Origin: Arthrobacter sp. APC 3897
Lineage (GTDB): Bacteria > Actinomycetota > Actinomycetes > Actinomycetales > Micrococcaceae
Reading direction: 5' to 3'
Assembly: GCF_030407495.1 (NCBI RefSeq)
Contig: NZ_JASDDG010000001.1
Coordinates: 124,001-188,000, forward strand
DNA: 64,000 nucleotides
A model generated the notes under the pieces. The model was not told the DNA's origin. It ran no database searches and saw nothing but the letters and a program-made list of their open reading frames with translations. Below are positions 58,000-64,000 of this stretch, piece after piece. Numbering within the stretch: position 1 is the first letter of the stretch; every line of letters begins with the position of its first letter. A program made the translations under genes and the position numbers.

Positions 58000-58773
58000 G
58001 TGGACATTTTTCATGACGCCCTGGTCTTCGTTGCCGGTTTGTGGGCGGGCACGATCAACGCCGTGGTCGGGTCGGGAACACTCGTCACTTTTCCGGTGCT
58101 GGTGGCCCTGGGGTATGCCCCGGTGGCTGCCACCATTTCCAACGCAATGGGACTCATCGCCGGGAACATTGCAGGGTCCTGGGGCTACCGCCGGGAACTG
58201 GCAGGGCTAAAGCAGACCCTCCTGAAGCTGCTGCCCGCGTCGGTGCTGGGCGGCATCACGGGGGCTGCGCTGCTGCTGCACCTGCCGGAGAGCGTCTTCG
58301 GCACCGTGGCCCCCTACCTGATCGTGGTGGCGCTGCTGTTTGTCGTCTTCCAGCCCAAACTGCAGTCCTGGGTCCGCCGGCGTGCGGATGCATCACCGGC
58401 CGCCCAACAACCCAGGCGCCAGGGCGTCATCCTGATCATCCTGATCTATTTGGCAGGCGTGTACGGCGGCTACTTCGTGGCGGCACAGGGGATCCTGCTG
58501 GTGGGCATTCTCGGTATCTTCCTGCACGGCAGCATTCAGAACGCCAACGCCATGAAGAACATCCTGGTCCTTGGCGTCAATATTGTTGCCGCCGTCTCCT
58601 ACCTGCTGTTTGCCTTCGACCGGATTGTCTGGCCCGTGGTGGGACTCATCGCCGTGGCGTCCCTGATCGGCGGGTTCCTCGGCGCGGCCGTTGGCCGCCG
58701 GCTCTCCCCGGTGGTGCTGCGCACCGTCATTGTGCTGCTGGGCCTGCTCGCCCTGTGGAATATGGTGTTCTAA
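58000..58773 (+). CDS. TauE/SafE-family anion permease
   Basis: A membrane protein of 257 aa with seven to eight helices, beginning with the repeat motif WAGTINAVVGSGTLVTFPVL. A second, inverted half starts near GVYGGYFVAAQGILLVG. The family moves sulfite, sulfoacetate or related anions. Start GTG at 58000, 24 bp after the ABC ATPase stop. Its TAA is followed at once by the GTG of the methyltransferase gene. Confidence 0.88.
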   Translation: MDIFHDALVFVAGLWAGTINAVVGSGTLVTFPVLVALGYAPVAATISNAMGLIAGNIAGSWGYRRELAGLKQTLLKLLPASVLGGITGAALLLHLPESVFGTVAPYLIVVALLFVVFQPKLQSWVRRRADASPAAQQPRRQGVILIILIYLAGVYGGYFVAAQGILLVGILGIFLHGSIQNANAMKNILVLGVNIVAAVSYLLFAFDRIVWPVVGLIAVASLIGGFLGAAVGRRLSPVVLRTVIVLLGLLALWNMVF

Positions 58774-59592
58774 GTGAGCCTCCAATATCTTTCATCCGCC
58801 GCCGACCCGCGCGTTGCCGACTACACCGGCCTGACAGACACTGCCCTGAGGCGCCGCCGGGAACCTGAGGAAGGCATGTACATTGCCGAGTCCTCCAAGG
58901 TCCTGCGCCGTGCCCTGGACGCCGGACACCAACCGCGTTCCTTTTTCCTCGCCGAGAAATGGATTCCCGACCTCTCGGATTTGCTGGACCGCTACCCCGA
59001 GGTGCCCGCCTATGTGGGAACGGCGGACGTCCTGGAGGAAATCACCGGTTTCCACCTGCACCGCGGCGCGCTGGCGGCCATGGAACGTCCGGCACCGCTG
59101 GAGCTTGAGCCCCTGCTGGCATCTGCACGCCGCGTAGCGGTCCTCGAAGACATTGTGGACCACACCAACATTGGCGCGATCTTCCGGTCCGCCGCCGCGC
59201 TGGGCGTGGATGCCGTGCTGGTCAGTCCCCGCTGCGCGGACCCGCTGTACCGGCGGGCCATCCGGGTCAGCATGGGCACCGTCTTTCAGGTGCCGTGGGT
59301 CCGCCTGACGCAGTGGCCGGGCCAGCTGGAAGTCCTGCGGAACGCCGGGTTCGTCACCGCTGCGCTGGCGCTGGCCGAGGACTCCCTGACCCTGGACGAG
59401 CTCAGTTCGCGCCGCGATGAGCGCCTCGCCCTGGTGCTGGGAACCGAGGGGGACGGCCTCGCCGCCGGAACCATCTCCGCCGTGGACCTCACGGTTCGCA
59501 TCCCGATGAGCGCAGGCGTGGATTCCCTGAATGTCGCCGCCGCCAGCGCTGTGGCCTTCTGGGAGTGCCGGCCGCAGCCGTCGCGGCCCTAG
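58774..59592 (+). CDS. SpoU/TrmH-family RNA 2'-O-methyltransferase
   Basis: A SPOUT methyltransferase of 272 aa with an N-terminal substrate-binding domain (to about 100) and the C-terminal knot: motif 1 LEDIVDHTNIGAIFRSAAALG, motif 2 LVLGTEGDGL and motif 3 IPMSAGVDSLNVAAASAVA. It methylates ribose 2'-OH in rRNA or tRNA; the site cannot be read. Start GTG at 58774 next to the permease stop. Confidence 0.92.
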   Translation: MSLQYLSSAADPRVADYTGLTDTALRRRREPEEGMYIAESSKVLRRALDAGHQPRSFFLAEKWIPDLSDLLDRYPEVPAYVGTADVLEEITGFHLHRGALAAMERPAPLELEPLLASARRVAVLEDIVDHTNIGAIFRSAAALGVDAVLVSPRCADPLYRRAIRVSMGTVFQVPWVRLTQWPGQLEVLRNAGFVTAALALAEDSLTLDELSSRRDERLALVLGTEGDGLAAGTISAVDLTVRIPMSAGVDSLNVAAASAVAFWECRPQPSRP

Positions 59593-59638
59593 GGGGCAAT
59601 GACCCCGGGATGCGTGAGAGAAAGCACGCGAAAATCCC

Positions 59639-59668
59639 TTGCAGGCGCAGTGCCCGGTCTTTTATCTA
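59639..59668 (+). promoter_or_regulatory. Putative promoter of the export cluster
   Basis: TTGCAG (59639-59644) and TATCTA (59663-59668) are 18 bp apart in a local AT-rich patch. It would give a leader of about 155 nt before the first gene. Confidence 0.5.
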
Positions 59669-59679
59669 TATATTACGGA

Positions 59680-59712
59680 GCATCGCACCGATGGGTAATA
59701 CCCCCACGATGC
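59680..59712 (+). other. Structured leader upstream of the export cluster
   Basis: A 6-bp stem (59680-59685 with 59707-59712) encloses a second hairpin of GGGT/ACCC. More GC-rich inverted segments follow to 59780. It begins near the likely transcript start. I cannot match it to a known riboswitch class. Confidence 0.35.
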
Positions 59713-59831
59713 GGCGCCAGGCCGGGGACCCGGAATCTGACCGGTCCGTTGGCAGCCGCGGTGCGGCGCAGCCACAAATGTGTTTCGTGTATTGAGCGTT
59801 CCACTGGAGCGCCTCGATGATGGAGGACAAT

Positions 59832-60257
59832 GTGACTTCTGCCAACACCAACACCAACACCAACAAGGTCCGCAAGGCCGCAGCTCTCGGTCTCGCCGTC
59901 CTCGGTATCGGCGGTTTGACCCTGGCTTCCGCAGCCCAGCTGAACATGGGCACCGGGAGCCTGGGCGCAGGGACAACAGTAGTCGCCAGCTGCCAGCCTG
60001 AGGGCCAGCCGATTGGCGTTGATTTCGAGAGCAGCTTTGTAGCCACCGACGGGGAATACAAGGCGACCAGCCTCAACCTGACGTCCATTGCCGAAGCCTG
60101 CAACGGCTTGGACTACAAGGTGACCGTCACTGACAGCAGCGGGAACGCCCTCGACCAGGAAGCAACCGGAAAAGTCGCCGGCACTTCTCTGAATGTACCG
60201 CTGCGGGATGTTTCGGCCGAAGACGTCAGCAACGTTGCGGTAGTTATCAACTCCTAG
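59832..60257 (+). CDS. SipW-dependent-type exported protein
   Basis: A 141-aa exported protein. The signal peptide has a basic n-region after a repeated Asn-Thr run (NTNTNTN), core KAAALGLAVLGIGGLTLA and SAAQLNMGTGSL after it, as in alternate-signal proteins of Micrococcales. The mature part is acidic, beta-rich and has two Cys (VASCQP and EACNG) likely to form a disulfide. The GTG at 59832 has GGAGG 5 nt upstream. It may be a surface fibre or matrix subunit like TasA/CotY relatives; that is inferred. Confidence 0.75.
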   Translation: MTSANTNTNTNKVRKAAALGLAVLGIGGLTLASAAQLNMGTGSLGAGTTVVASCQPEGQPIGVDFESSFVATDGEYKATSLNLTSIAEACNGLDYKVTVTDSSGNALDQEATGKVAGTSLNVPLRDVSAEDVSNVAVVINS

Positions 60258-60269
60258 CGGAGGGTGACC

Positions 60270-60872
60270 GTGCCTATCCACCGTCACCGGCCCTTCGCCG
60301 GCGTGCCCCGGGCACGCCGGCCCCGGCCGTTCTTCCGGAGCCTGATTGTGCTTGCCCTCCTCGCAGGACTGGGGTACCTCTTCTGGCCCTCGTCATTGGG
60401 CGGATGCAGCACCCTAACGATCGTTTCCGGTCATTCCATGGACCCCACCTACGCCACAGGTGACTTGGTGTGGTCGCGTTGCGGCGATCCCGCCGTCGGC
60501 GATGTCGTGGTCTACACGCCGTCGGATGCCGACGGCGCCAGGGTGATCCACCGGATCATCGGCGGCAACGGCACGGACGGCTGGATCCTGCAGGGCGACA
60601 ACAACGACTTCCTGGATCCGTGGCACCCGGACAATTCGGAAATTCTGGGCATTGCCACCGTGCACATCCCCGGGCTGGGCAGCATCCTGTACAGCCTGGG
60701 GAACACGTGGGTTTGGGCTTCGCTGCTCATCATCGCCGCGGCAATCTTCCTCTGGCCCGAGTCGGCGCCCAGCGGGGCCGATTCTTCGAAAGAACCTGAC
60801 CCATTAGGGGATACCTTGCCCCCGGAGTCCCCGCAGGCGGTCGACGATGAAATGAAAGGAGCACTGCTGTGA
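60270..60872 (+). CDS. Signal peptidase I, S26 Ser-His (ER/SipW) type
   Basis: A 200-aa membrane peptidase with helices at about 24-41 and 136-156. The catalytic Ser is in SGHSMDPT (Ser56), and the base is His94 in RVIHRI, not the Lys of ordinary bacterial LepB. GDNND (109-113) is the family box E. This marks the SipW/archaeal/ER type, suited to the special signal peptide of the gene before it. GGAGG lies 6 nt before GTG at 60270; GTG at 60264 is too close. Its stop overlaps the next start (GTGA). Confidence 0.88.
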   Translation: MPIHRHRPFAGVPRARRPRPFFRSLIVLALLAGLGYLFWPSSLGGCSTLTIVSGHSMDPTYATGDLVWSRCGDPAVGDVVVYTPSDADGARVIHRIIGGNGTDGWILQGDNNDFLDPWHPDNSEILGIATVHIPGLGSILYSLGNTWVWASLLIIAAAIFLWPESAPSGADSSKEPDPLGDTLPPESPQAVDDEMKGALL

Positions 60873-61723
60873 ACGGATACCGCCCGGCTGCAGCGAAGTC
60901 CCGGTTCGGACCGCTGTTGTTAGCGGTAGTCCTTGCCGTGCTGGCAATGCTCCCTGCTTTGACGGCGGCCCCGGGTGCAGCTGCCCGGCTTCCCCTGGAG
61001 CCGGCGAACTTCACGAGCGTCTCTGTTGCGGACAGGTGCACTGAATCCGTGCAGGCAACCCACGAGACAGCCGCCACCGGAAAAGTCACCACGGTTACGC
61101 TGTCAGGTTTGGGAGCGGCATGCGACGGACGGGAACTTGAGCTGACCCTGTACGGAGCGCGCGGCGAGGCCCTGACCAGCGGAAGGGCGCCGGTGGCGAC
61201 AGGGAACGGTGAATCAATGGGCGTAACCGTTCCGGCCTACACTCCGGCTGAGGTTGCAGGGATAGCCGTCACGGTCGGAAGCTGGGGTGTTCCGGCAACG
61301 TGGTCCTATACCTTCCCCGCGGAAAAGCCGTTGGCGGAGTGCACGGTCCTCAACGATCCGACAGGGGCCAAGACCTGCGAGGTAAAGGACATCCGCGTCG
61401 ATGCGTGGGGCTACCCGGACATCGACAGCTACAACCTCTATGCCACGGTGGAGAGCCCTTCCGGGGACCAGGATGTGGAGTGGGAACTCGAGATCAACCT
61501 TGCAGACCCCGAATTCAAGGTCCTCGCCAATCTTGCGGACAGCAATAATGACGTGACGTTGTCCCCGGGATGGACCTGTTCATCAATGCCGATGCTCAAG
61601 CTGCGGGGACGGGATGAAGTGAACAGCCGGTACATTGGCGGCGGTAAGACCGTGACGGTGTGGGTGCAGGGCAAGTCCGTATCGGACCAGGCCGGAGGCG
61701 GTAACCTCTTCAACTGCTCCTGA
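60869..61723 (+). CDS. Exported protein of unknown function
   Basis: A 284-aa protein with a signal peptide (about 1-38: hydrophobic SRFGPLLLAVVLAVLAMLP then AAPGAAA). The mature part has two beta-rich halves; the first shares the CTESVQ...LGAACDGRELELTL pattern of Cys pairs and topology with the exported protein two genes upstream. Four further Cys lie in the second half (AECTVL, KTCEV, WTCSS and FNCS). Coupled to the peptidase gene by a 4-bp overlap. Likely another surface subunit or ligand. Confidence 0.7.
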   Translation: MNGYRPAAAKSRFGPLLLAVVLAVLAMLPALTAAPGAAARLPLEPANFTSVSVADRCTESVQATHETAATGKVTTVTLSGLGAACDGRELELTLYGARGEALTSGRAPVATGNGESMGVTVPAYTPAEVAGIAVTVGSWGVPATWSYTFPAEKPLAECTVLNDPTGAKTCEVKDIRVDAWGYPDIDSYNLYATVESPSGDQDVEWELEINLADPEFKVLANLADSNNDVTLSPGWTCSSMPMLKLRGRDEVNSRYIGGGKTVTVWVQGKSVSDQAGGGNLFNCS

Positions 61724-61824
61724 TGCCGGCCGGGCGTACCGAAACTCAGGCCTGCAGGCAACTGGCCTCCGGAATTCAGCAACCGGCGGAGTTCCCTTAC
61801 CCTCGGCTGGGTTTAGTGCAACAC

Positions 61825-61855
61825 TTGCGGCGTCACTGCTACTACTCCGTATATC
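61825..61855 (+). promoter_or_regulatory. Possible promoter of the lipoprotein gene
   Basis: TTGCGG (61825-61830) and TATATC (61850-61855), 19 bp apart, lie 15 bp before the ATG at 61870. Confidence 0.35.
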
Positions 61856-61869
61856 GTTTTGGGGCCGCC

Positions 61870-62799
61870 ATGCGAACACGCCACAGCCGGATTCCGCCGA
61901 GCCGGCCTTTGTCCGGTGCGGATTGTCGGACCGGTTACCGGCCTGCCCGGAATGCCGTCCGGGCCGCTGCCGCGGCATTGGCCTGCGCGGTGATGCTGTC
62001 CATGGCTGCATGCGGGCCCACGGCGGAGCAGCTAAACGCACGGGAAAGCGTTACCAGTCCCGCCTCCATTCCACAGGCACCCGAACCACGTACGGTTGTG
62101 CCCACGCCTGATGCGCCGGCCGCACCAAGCCCGGAACCGCCGCCAGCACCGGAACCCATGAAAGTGGGTGTCAGCGGGAGTCAGGCAGGCATGTCACAGC
62201 CGGTTCAGGATGCCTGCCAGTTCCTGCTTCGGCGGGATGAGGCACGGATGCCGGCCGCGGAAGCAGGGGATTGTGTGCGGGCGGCCATGACCGCCGGCGG
62301 AGGCGGAACGCAAACCCTCACGACGTCGTCGAGCTGGATACCGCAGGGGACACACACCATTGAGTTCACGACGGCACCGGACTTCTCACTCACTCTTGAG
62401 AGTACGGACACCAATTTGCGCGTGACGTCAGGAGCTGGCGGAGCAAGCGTGGATACCGGGAACGGCAGGGTGGGCGCCAGGGAAAGCGGAACGCCCGAGG
62501 AAGCCTATGCGGCAGTGCTGGCCCACGCTGCCGAGCTCACCGTGAATCCGGACCGCGTTGCCCAAATGCTGGACGGCACAGATTCCGTCGAGGTGGACTA
62601 TGAAGCGGTCCTGGACGGTGCGGTCCGCACCAAAATCAGCGGCTACCGTTCGGTGGACGCGGCGGCGGATGACATGATGCCCGCTGCGGTAACGCTGTGG
62701 CTTGACGACTGGTACCGCCCGGTCCGGTTTGAACTCATGGGCCAGGCCAGGGGCATCGCGTCAAGCATCACGGCGGTCAACAGCGCCTGGGCGTCCTAA
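61870..62799 (+). CDS. Secreted lipoprotein
   Basis: A 309-aa lipoprotein. After an Arg-rich n-region (RTRHSRIPPSRP) comes a hydrophobic stretch ending in lipobox MAAC (Cys48), then a Pro/Ala-rich linker and a domain after about 110. The domain has a Cys pair (DACQFL, GDCVRA) and a later FTTAPDFSLTLES core. It shows some likeness to the lipoproteins of actinobacterial surfaces but I recognise no family. The n-region is unusually long, about 30 residues. It may belong to the cluster above or be independent. Confidence 0.65.
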   Translation: MRTRHSRIPPSRPLSGADCRTGYRPARNAVRAAAAALACAVMLSMAACGPTAEQLNARESVTSPASIPQAPEPRTVVPTPDAPAAPSPEPPPAPEPMKVGVSGSQAGMSQPVQDACQFLLRRDEARMPAAEAGDCVRAAMTAGGGGTQTLTTSSSWIPQGTHTIEFTTAPDFSLTLESTDTNLRVTSGAGGASVDTGNGRVGARESGTPEEAYAAVLAHAAELTVNPDRVAQMLDGTDSVEVDYEAVLDGAVRTKISGYRSVDAAADDMMPAAVTLWLDDWYRPVRFELMGQARGIASSITAVNSAWAS

Positions 62800-62818
62800 C
62801 CGCGGCCCGTCCGCCGGC

Positions 62819-62847
62819 TTAACCCGCGGCCCCGGATGCGGTATGCT
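62819..62847 (+). promoter_or_regulatory. Putative rpmE2 promoter
   Basis: TTAACC (62819-62824) and TATGCT (62842-62847) are 17 bp apart, giving a leader of about 100 nt. Confidence 0.45.
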
Positions 62848-62914
62848 GAATTGCTGATCCCTGTGCATGCACTTTGCTGTGCGGTGCGGGGGCATTCCAA
62901 GCTTTCAACCACCA

Positions 62915-62936
62915 GTGCCTGGCAAAATCCAGGCAC
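62915..62936 (+). other. Hairpin in the rpmE2 leader
   Basis: A perfect 8-bp stem (62915-62922 with 62929-62936) with a 6-nt loop ends 5 nt before the GAAGG ribosome binding site of rpmE2. Confidence 0.5.
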
Positions 62937-62953
62937 CAAAAGAAGGTAATACA

Positions 62954-63211
62954 TTGAAGTCTGATATCCACCCCAAGTACGGCCCGGTTGTTTTCCGCGA
63001 TCTCGCGTCCGACACCTCGTTCCTGACCAACTCCACGGCTACGTCCGCCAAGACGATCGAGTGGGAAGACGGCAACACCTACCCCCTCATCGAGGTGGAA
63101 ATCTCCTCCGCGTCGCACCCGTTCTACACGGGCAAGCAGCGCATCATGGACTCCGCCGGCCGTGTCGAGCGCTTCAACGCCCGCTTCAAGGGCTTCGGCG
63201 GCAAGAAGTAA
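62954..63211 (+). CDS. rpmE2: 50S ribosomal protein L31 type B
   Basis: L31 of 85 aa with the type B start [13 protein letters not shown] and [11 protein letters not shown]. It has no Cys, so it is the zinc-free form that can replace the zinc-containing L31 when zinc is scarce. The start is TTG at 62954 with GAAGG upstream; the frame has no better start. A GC-rich terminator follows. Confidence 0.93.
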   Translation: MKSDIHPKYGPVVFRDLASDTSFLTNSTATSAKTIEWEDGNTYPLIEVEISSASHPFYTGKQRIMDSAGRVERFNARFKGFGGKK

Positions 63212-63247
63212 TTCGTTCGTAAAGAACAGCACAGGTTCTAGACTAAG

Positions 63248-63282
63248 AAGACCCGCCCGGCGTTTCCGGGCGGGTCTTTTTA
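63248..63282 (+). terminator. Rho-independent terminator after rpmE2
   Basis: A perfect 13-bp stem (63248-63260 with 63266-63278), 5-nt loop and T-run. It separates rpmE2 from the lipoate ligase-like gene. Confidence 0.88.
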
Positions 63283-63303
63283 CATGCGGAGAAGGAAACG
63301 GAA

Positions 63304-64000
63304 ATGAGCAGCAGAGAACAGGACAGCGGCCGACTGCACGGAGAGTTCAAGGTGGTTGGCGGGAAACTCGTGGTGGTGGACCTGGAAGTCCGCGACGGAA
63401 AGCTTGCAGACGTCTCGCTCAGCGGAGACTTCTTCCTGGAACCGGACGATGCACTGGCGGATATCAACGCCGCGCTGGAGGGACTCCCGGCTGACGCAAC
63501 CGGCGCGGACATTGCCGCAGCAGTCCGGGCGAACCTGCCGTCCGACGCCGTCCTGTTCGGCTTCTCTCCGGAGGCCATTGCCACCACCGTCCGCCGGGCC
63601 CTGGCCAAGGCCACGGGGTGGAATGACCACCAGTGGGAAATCATCGGCCCCACGCCGCTGCCCACCGCCATGCACGTAGCCATGGACGAGGTGCTGGCCG
63701 AAGAGGTTGGCTCCGGCAAGCGGAATCCCACGCTGCGGTTCTGGGAGTGGGAGGCGCCGTCAGTGGTGATCGGCAGCTTCCAATCGCTGCGCAACGAAGT
63801 GGATCCGCAGGGTGCGCAGAAGCACGGTGTGACGGTGGTGCGCCGTATTTCCGGCGGTGGAGCCATGTTCATGGAACACGGCAACGCCATCACCTATTCG
63901 ATCTACGTTCCGCAGTCCCTGGTGGACGGGCTCAGCTTTGCCGAGTCCTATCCCTTCCTGGACGCCTGGGTGATGGAATCGCTGGAGAAACTTGGCATCA
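63304..64000 (+). CDS. Lipoate-protein ligase-like protein (5' part)
   Basis: About 232 codons from ATG at 63304, with GGAGAAGG upstream, running off the window. The N-terminal 110 residues (GRLHGEFKVVGGKLVVVDLEV) look like the small accessory domain that lies at the C-terminus of E. coli LplA, and the catalytic LplA/BPL domain follows, with FWEWEAPSVVIGSFQ and the ligand motif RRISGGGAM (180-188). The enzyme would attach lipoate or octanoate to acyltransferase subunits. The order of domains is the reverse of E. coli LplA. Confidence 0.82.
   Translation, partial: MSSREQDSGRLHGEFKVVGGKLVVVDLEVRDGKLADVSLSGDFFLEPDDALADINAALEGLPADATGADIAAAVRANLPSDAVLFGFSPEAIATTVRRALAKATGWNDHQWEIIGPTPLPTAMHVAMDEVLAEEVGSGKRNPTLRFWEWEAPSVVIGSFQSLRNEVDPQGAQKHGVTVVRRISGGGAMFMEHGNAITYSIYVPQSLVDGLSFAESYPFLDAWVMESLEKLGI

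Noticed and set aside
59680-59780. Known riboswitch (c-di-GMP or c-di-AMP type)
   Set aside because: Core consensus segments I know for these classes are absent; only generic hairpins are seen.

Overview
The window is a stretch of chromosome from a high-GC Gram-positive bacterium, most likely an Arthrobacter-like member of the Micrococcales (Actinomycetota). The evidence is the GC-rich coding sequence, frequent GTG and TTG starts, actinobacterial genes such as whiA, opcA, a sufR-headed suf operon and a bioYMN biotin importer, and several starts that look leaderless (a TANNNT box 6-8 nt before the start codon). The genus is inferred from general protein character, not from a search. I see no rRNA, tRNA, CRISPR array, insertion sequence or prophage; nearly all of it is core genome.

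Layout. 1-11.9 kb: end of an unknown gene, an S33 peptidase, an acetyltransferase, a DUF3516 helicase, a trans-aconitate methyltransferase-like protein, an APC permease, a metallo-hydrolase, a two-gene heterodimeric ABC exporter and a YtrA-type regulator. 12-21.4 kb: uvrA (with a candidate LexA box), a HAD phosphatase, an acyltransferase, uvrC, then rapZ-yvcK-whiA. 21.5-26 kb: sod, then gap-pgk-tpiA-secG. 26-34.3 kb, minus strand: tkt-tal-pgi-zwf-opcA-pgl, a pentose-phosphate and upper-glycolysis operon facing the lower-glycolysis genes. 34.7-38.8 kb: ctaB (+) and, on the minus strand, an ABC pair with ctaA; these make haem O and haem A for the terminal oxidase. 39-43.8 kb: sufR-sufB-sufD-sufC-sufT for Fe-S cluster assembly. 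43.9-49.3 kb: a HAD protein, a zinc peptidase, bioN-bioM-bioY, and an ABC-F ATPase.

49.3-52.8 kb is the most accessory-looking part: a gene-free segment with two copies of an AT-rich 39-bp element, then an orphan AAA ATPase and a large lipoprotein. 52.8-59.6 kb: SURF1 with two small partners, fabG, an SDR with a disrupted active-site motif, serB, an ABC ATPase, a TauE-like permease and an rRNA/tRNA methyltransferase. 59.6-62.8 kb: a small export cluster with a SipW-type signal-peptide protein, its probable dedicated Ser-His signal peptidase, another exported protein and a lipoprotein. The window ends with rpmE2 and the start of a lipoate ligase-like gene.

The order uvrC-rapZ-yvcK-whiA ... 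gap-pgk-tpi-secG ... opcA-zwf-tal-tkt-ctaB ... ctaA-sufR-BDC-sufT-ABC-F matches, from memory, the order in Mycobacterium tuberculosis, so this is an old actinobacterial backbone with lineage-specific insertions. Best candidates for something new are the export cluster with its structured leader, the duplicated AT-rich element beside the orphan ATPase, and the 60-bp intergenic repeats between ctaB and ctaA.
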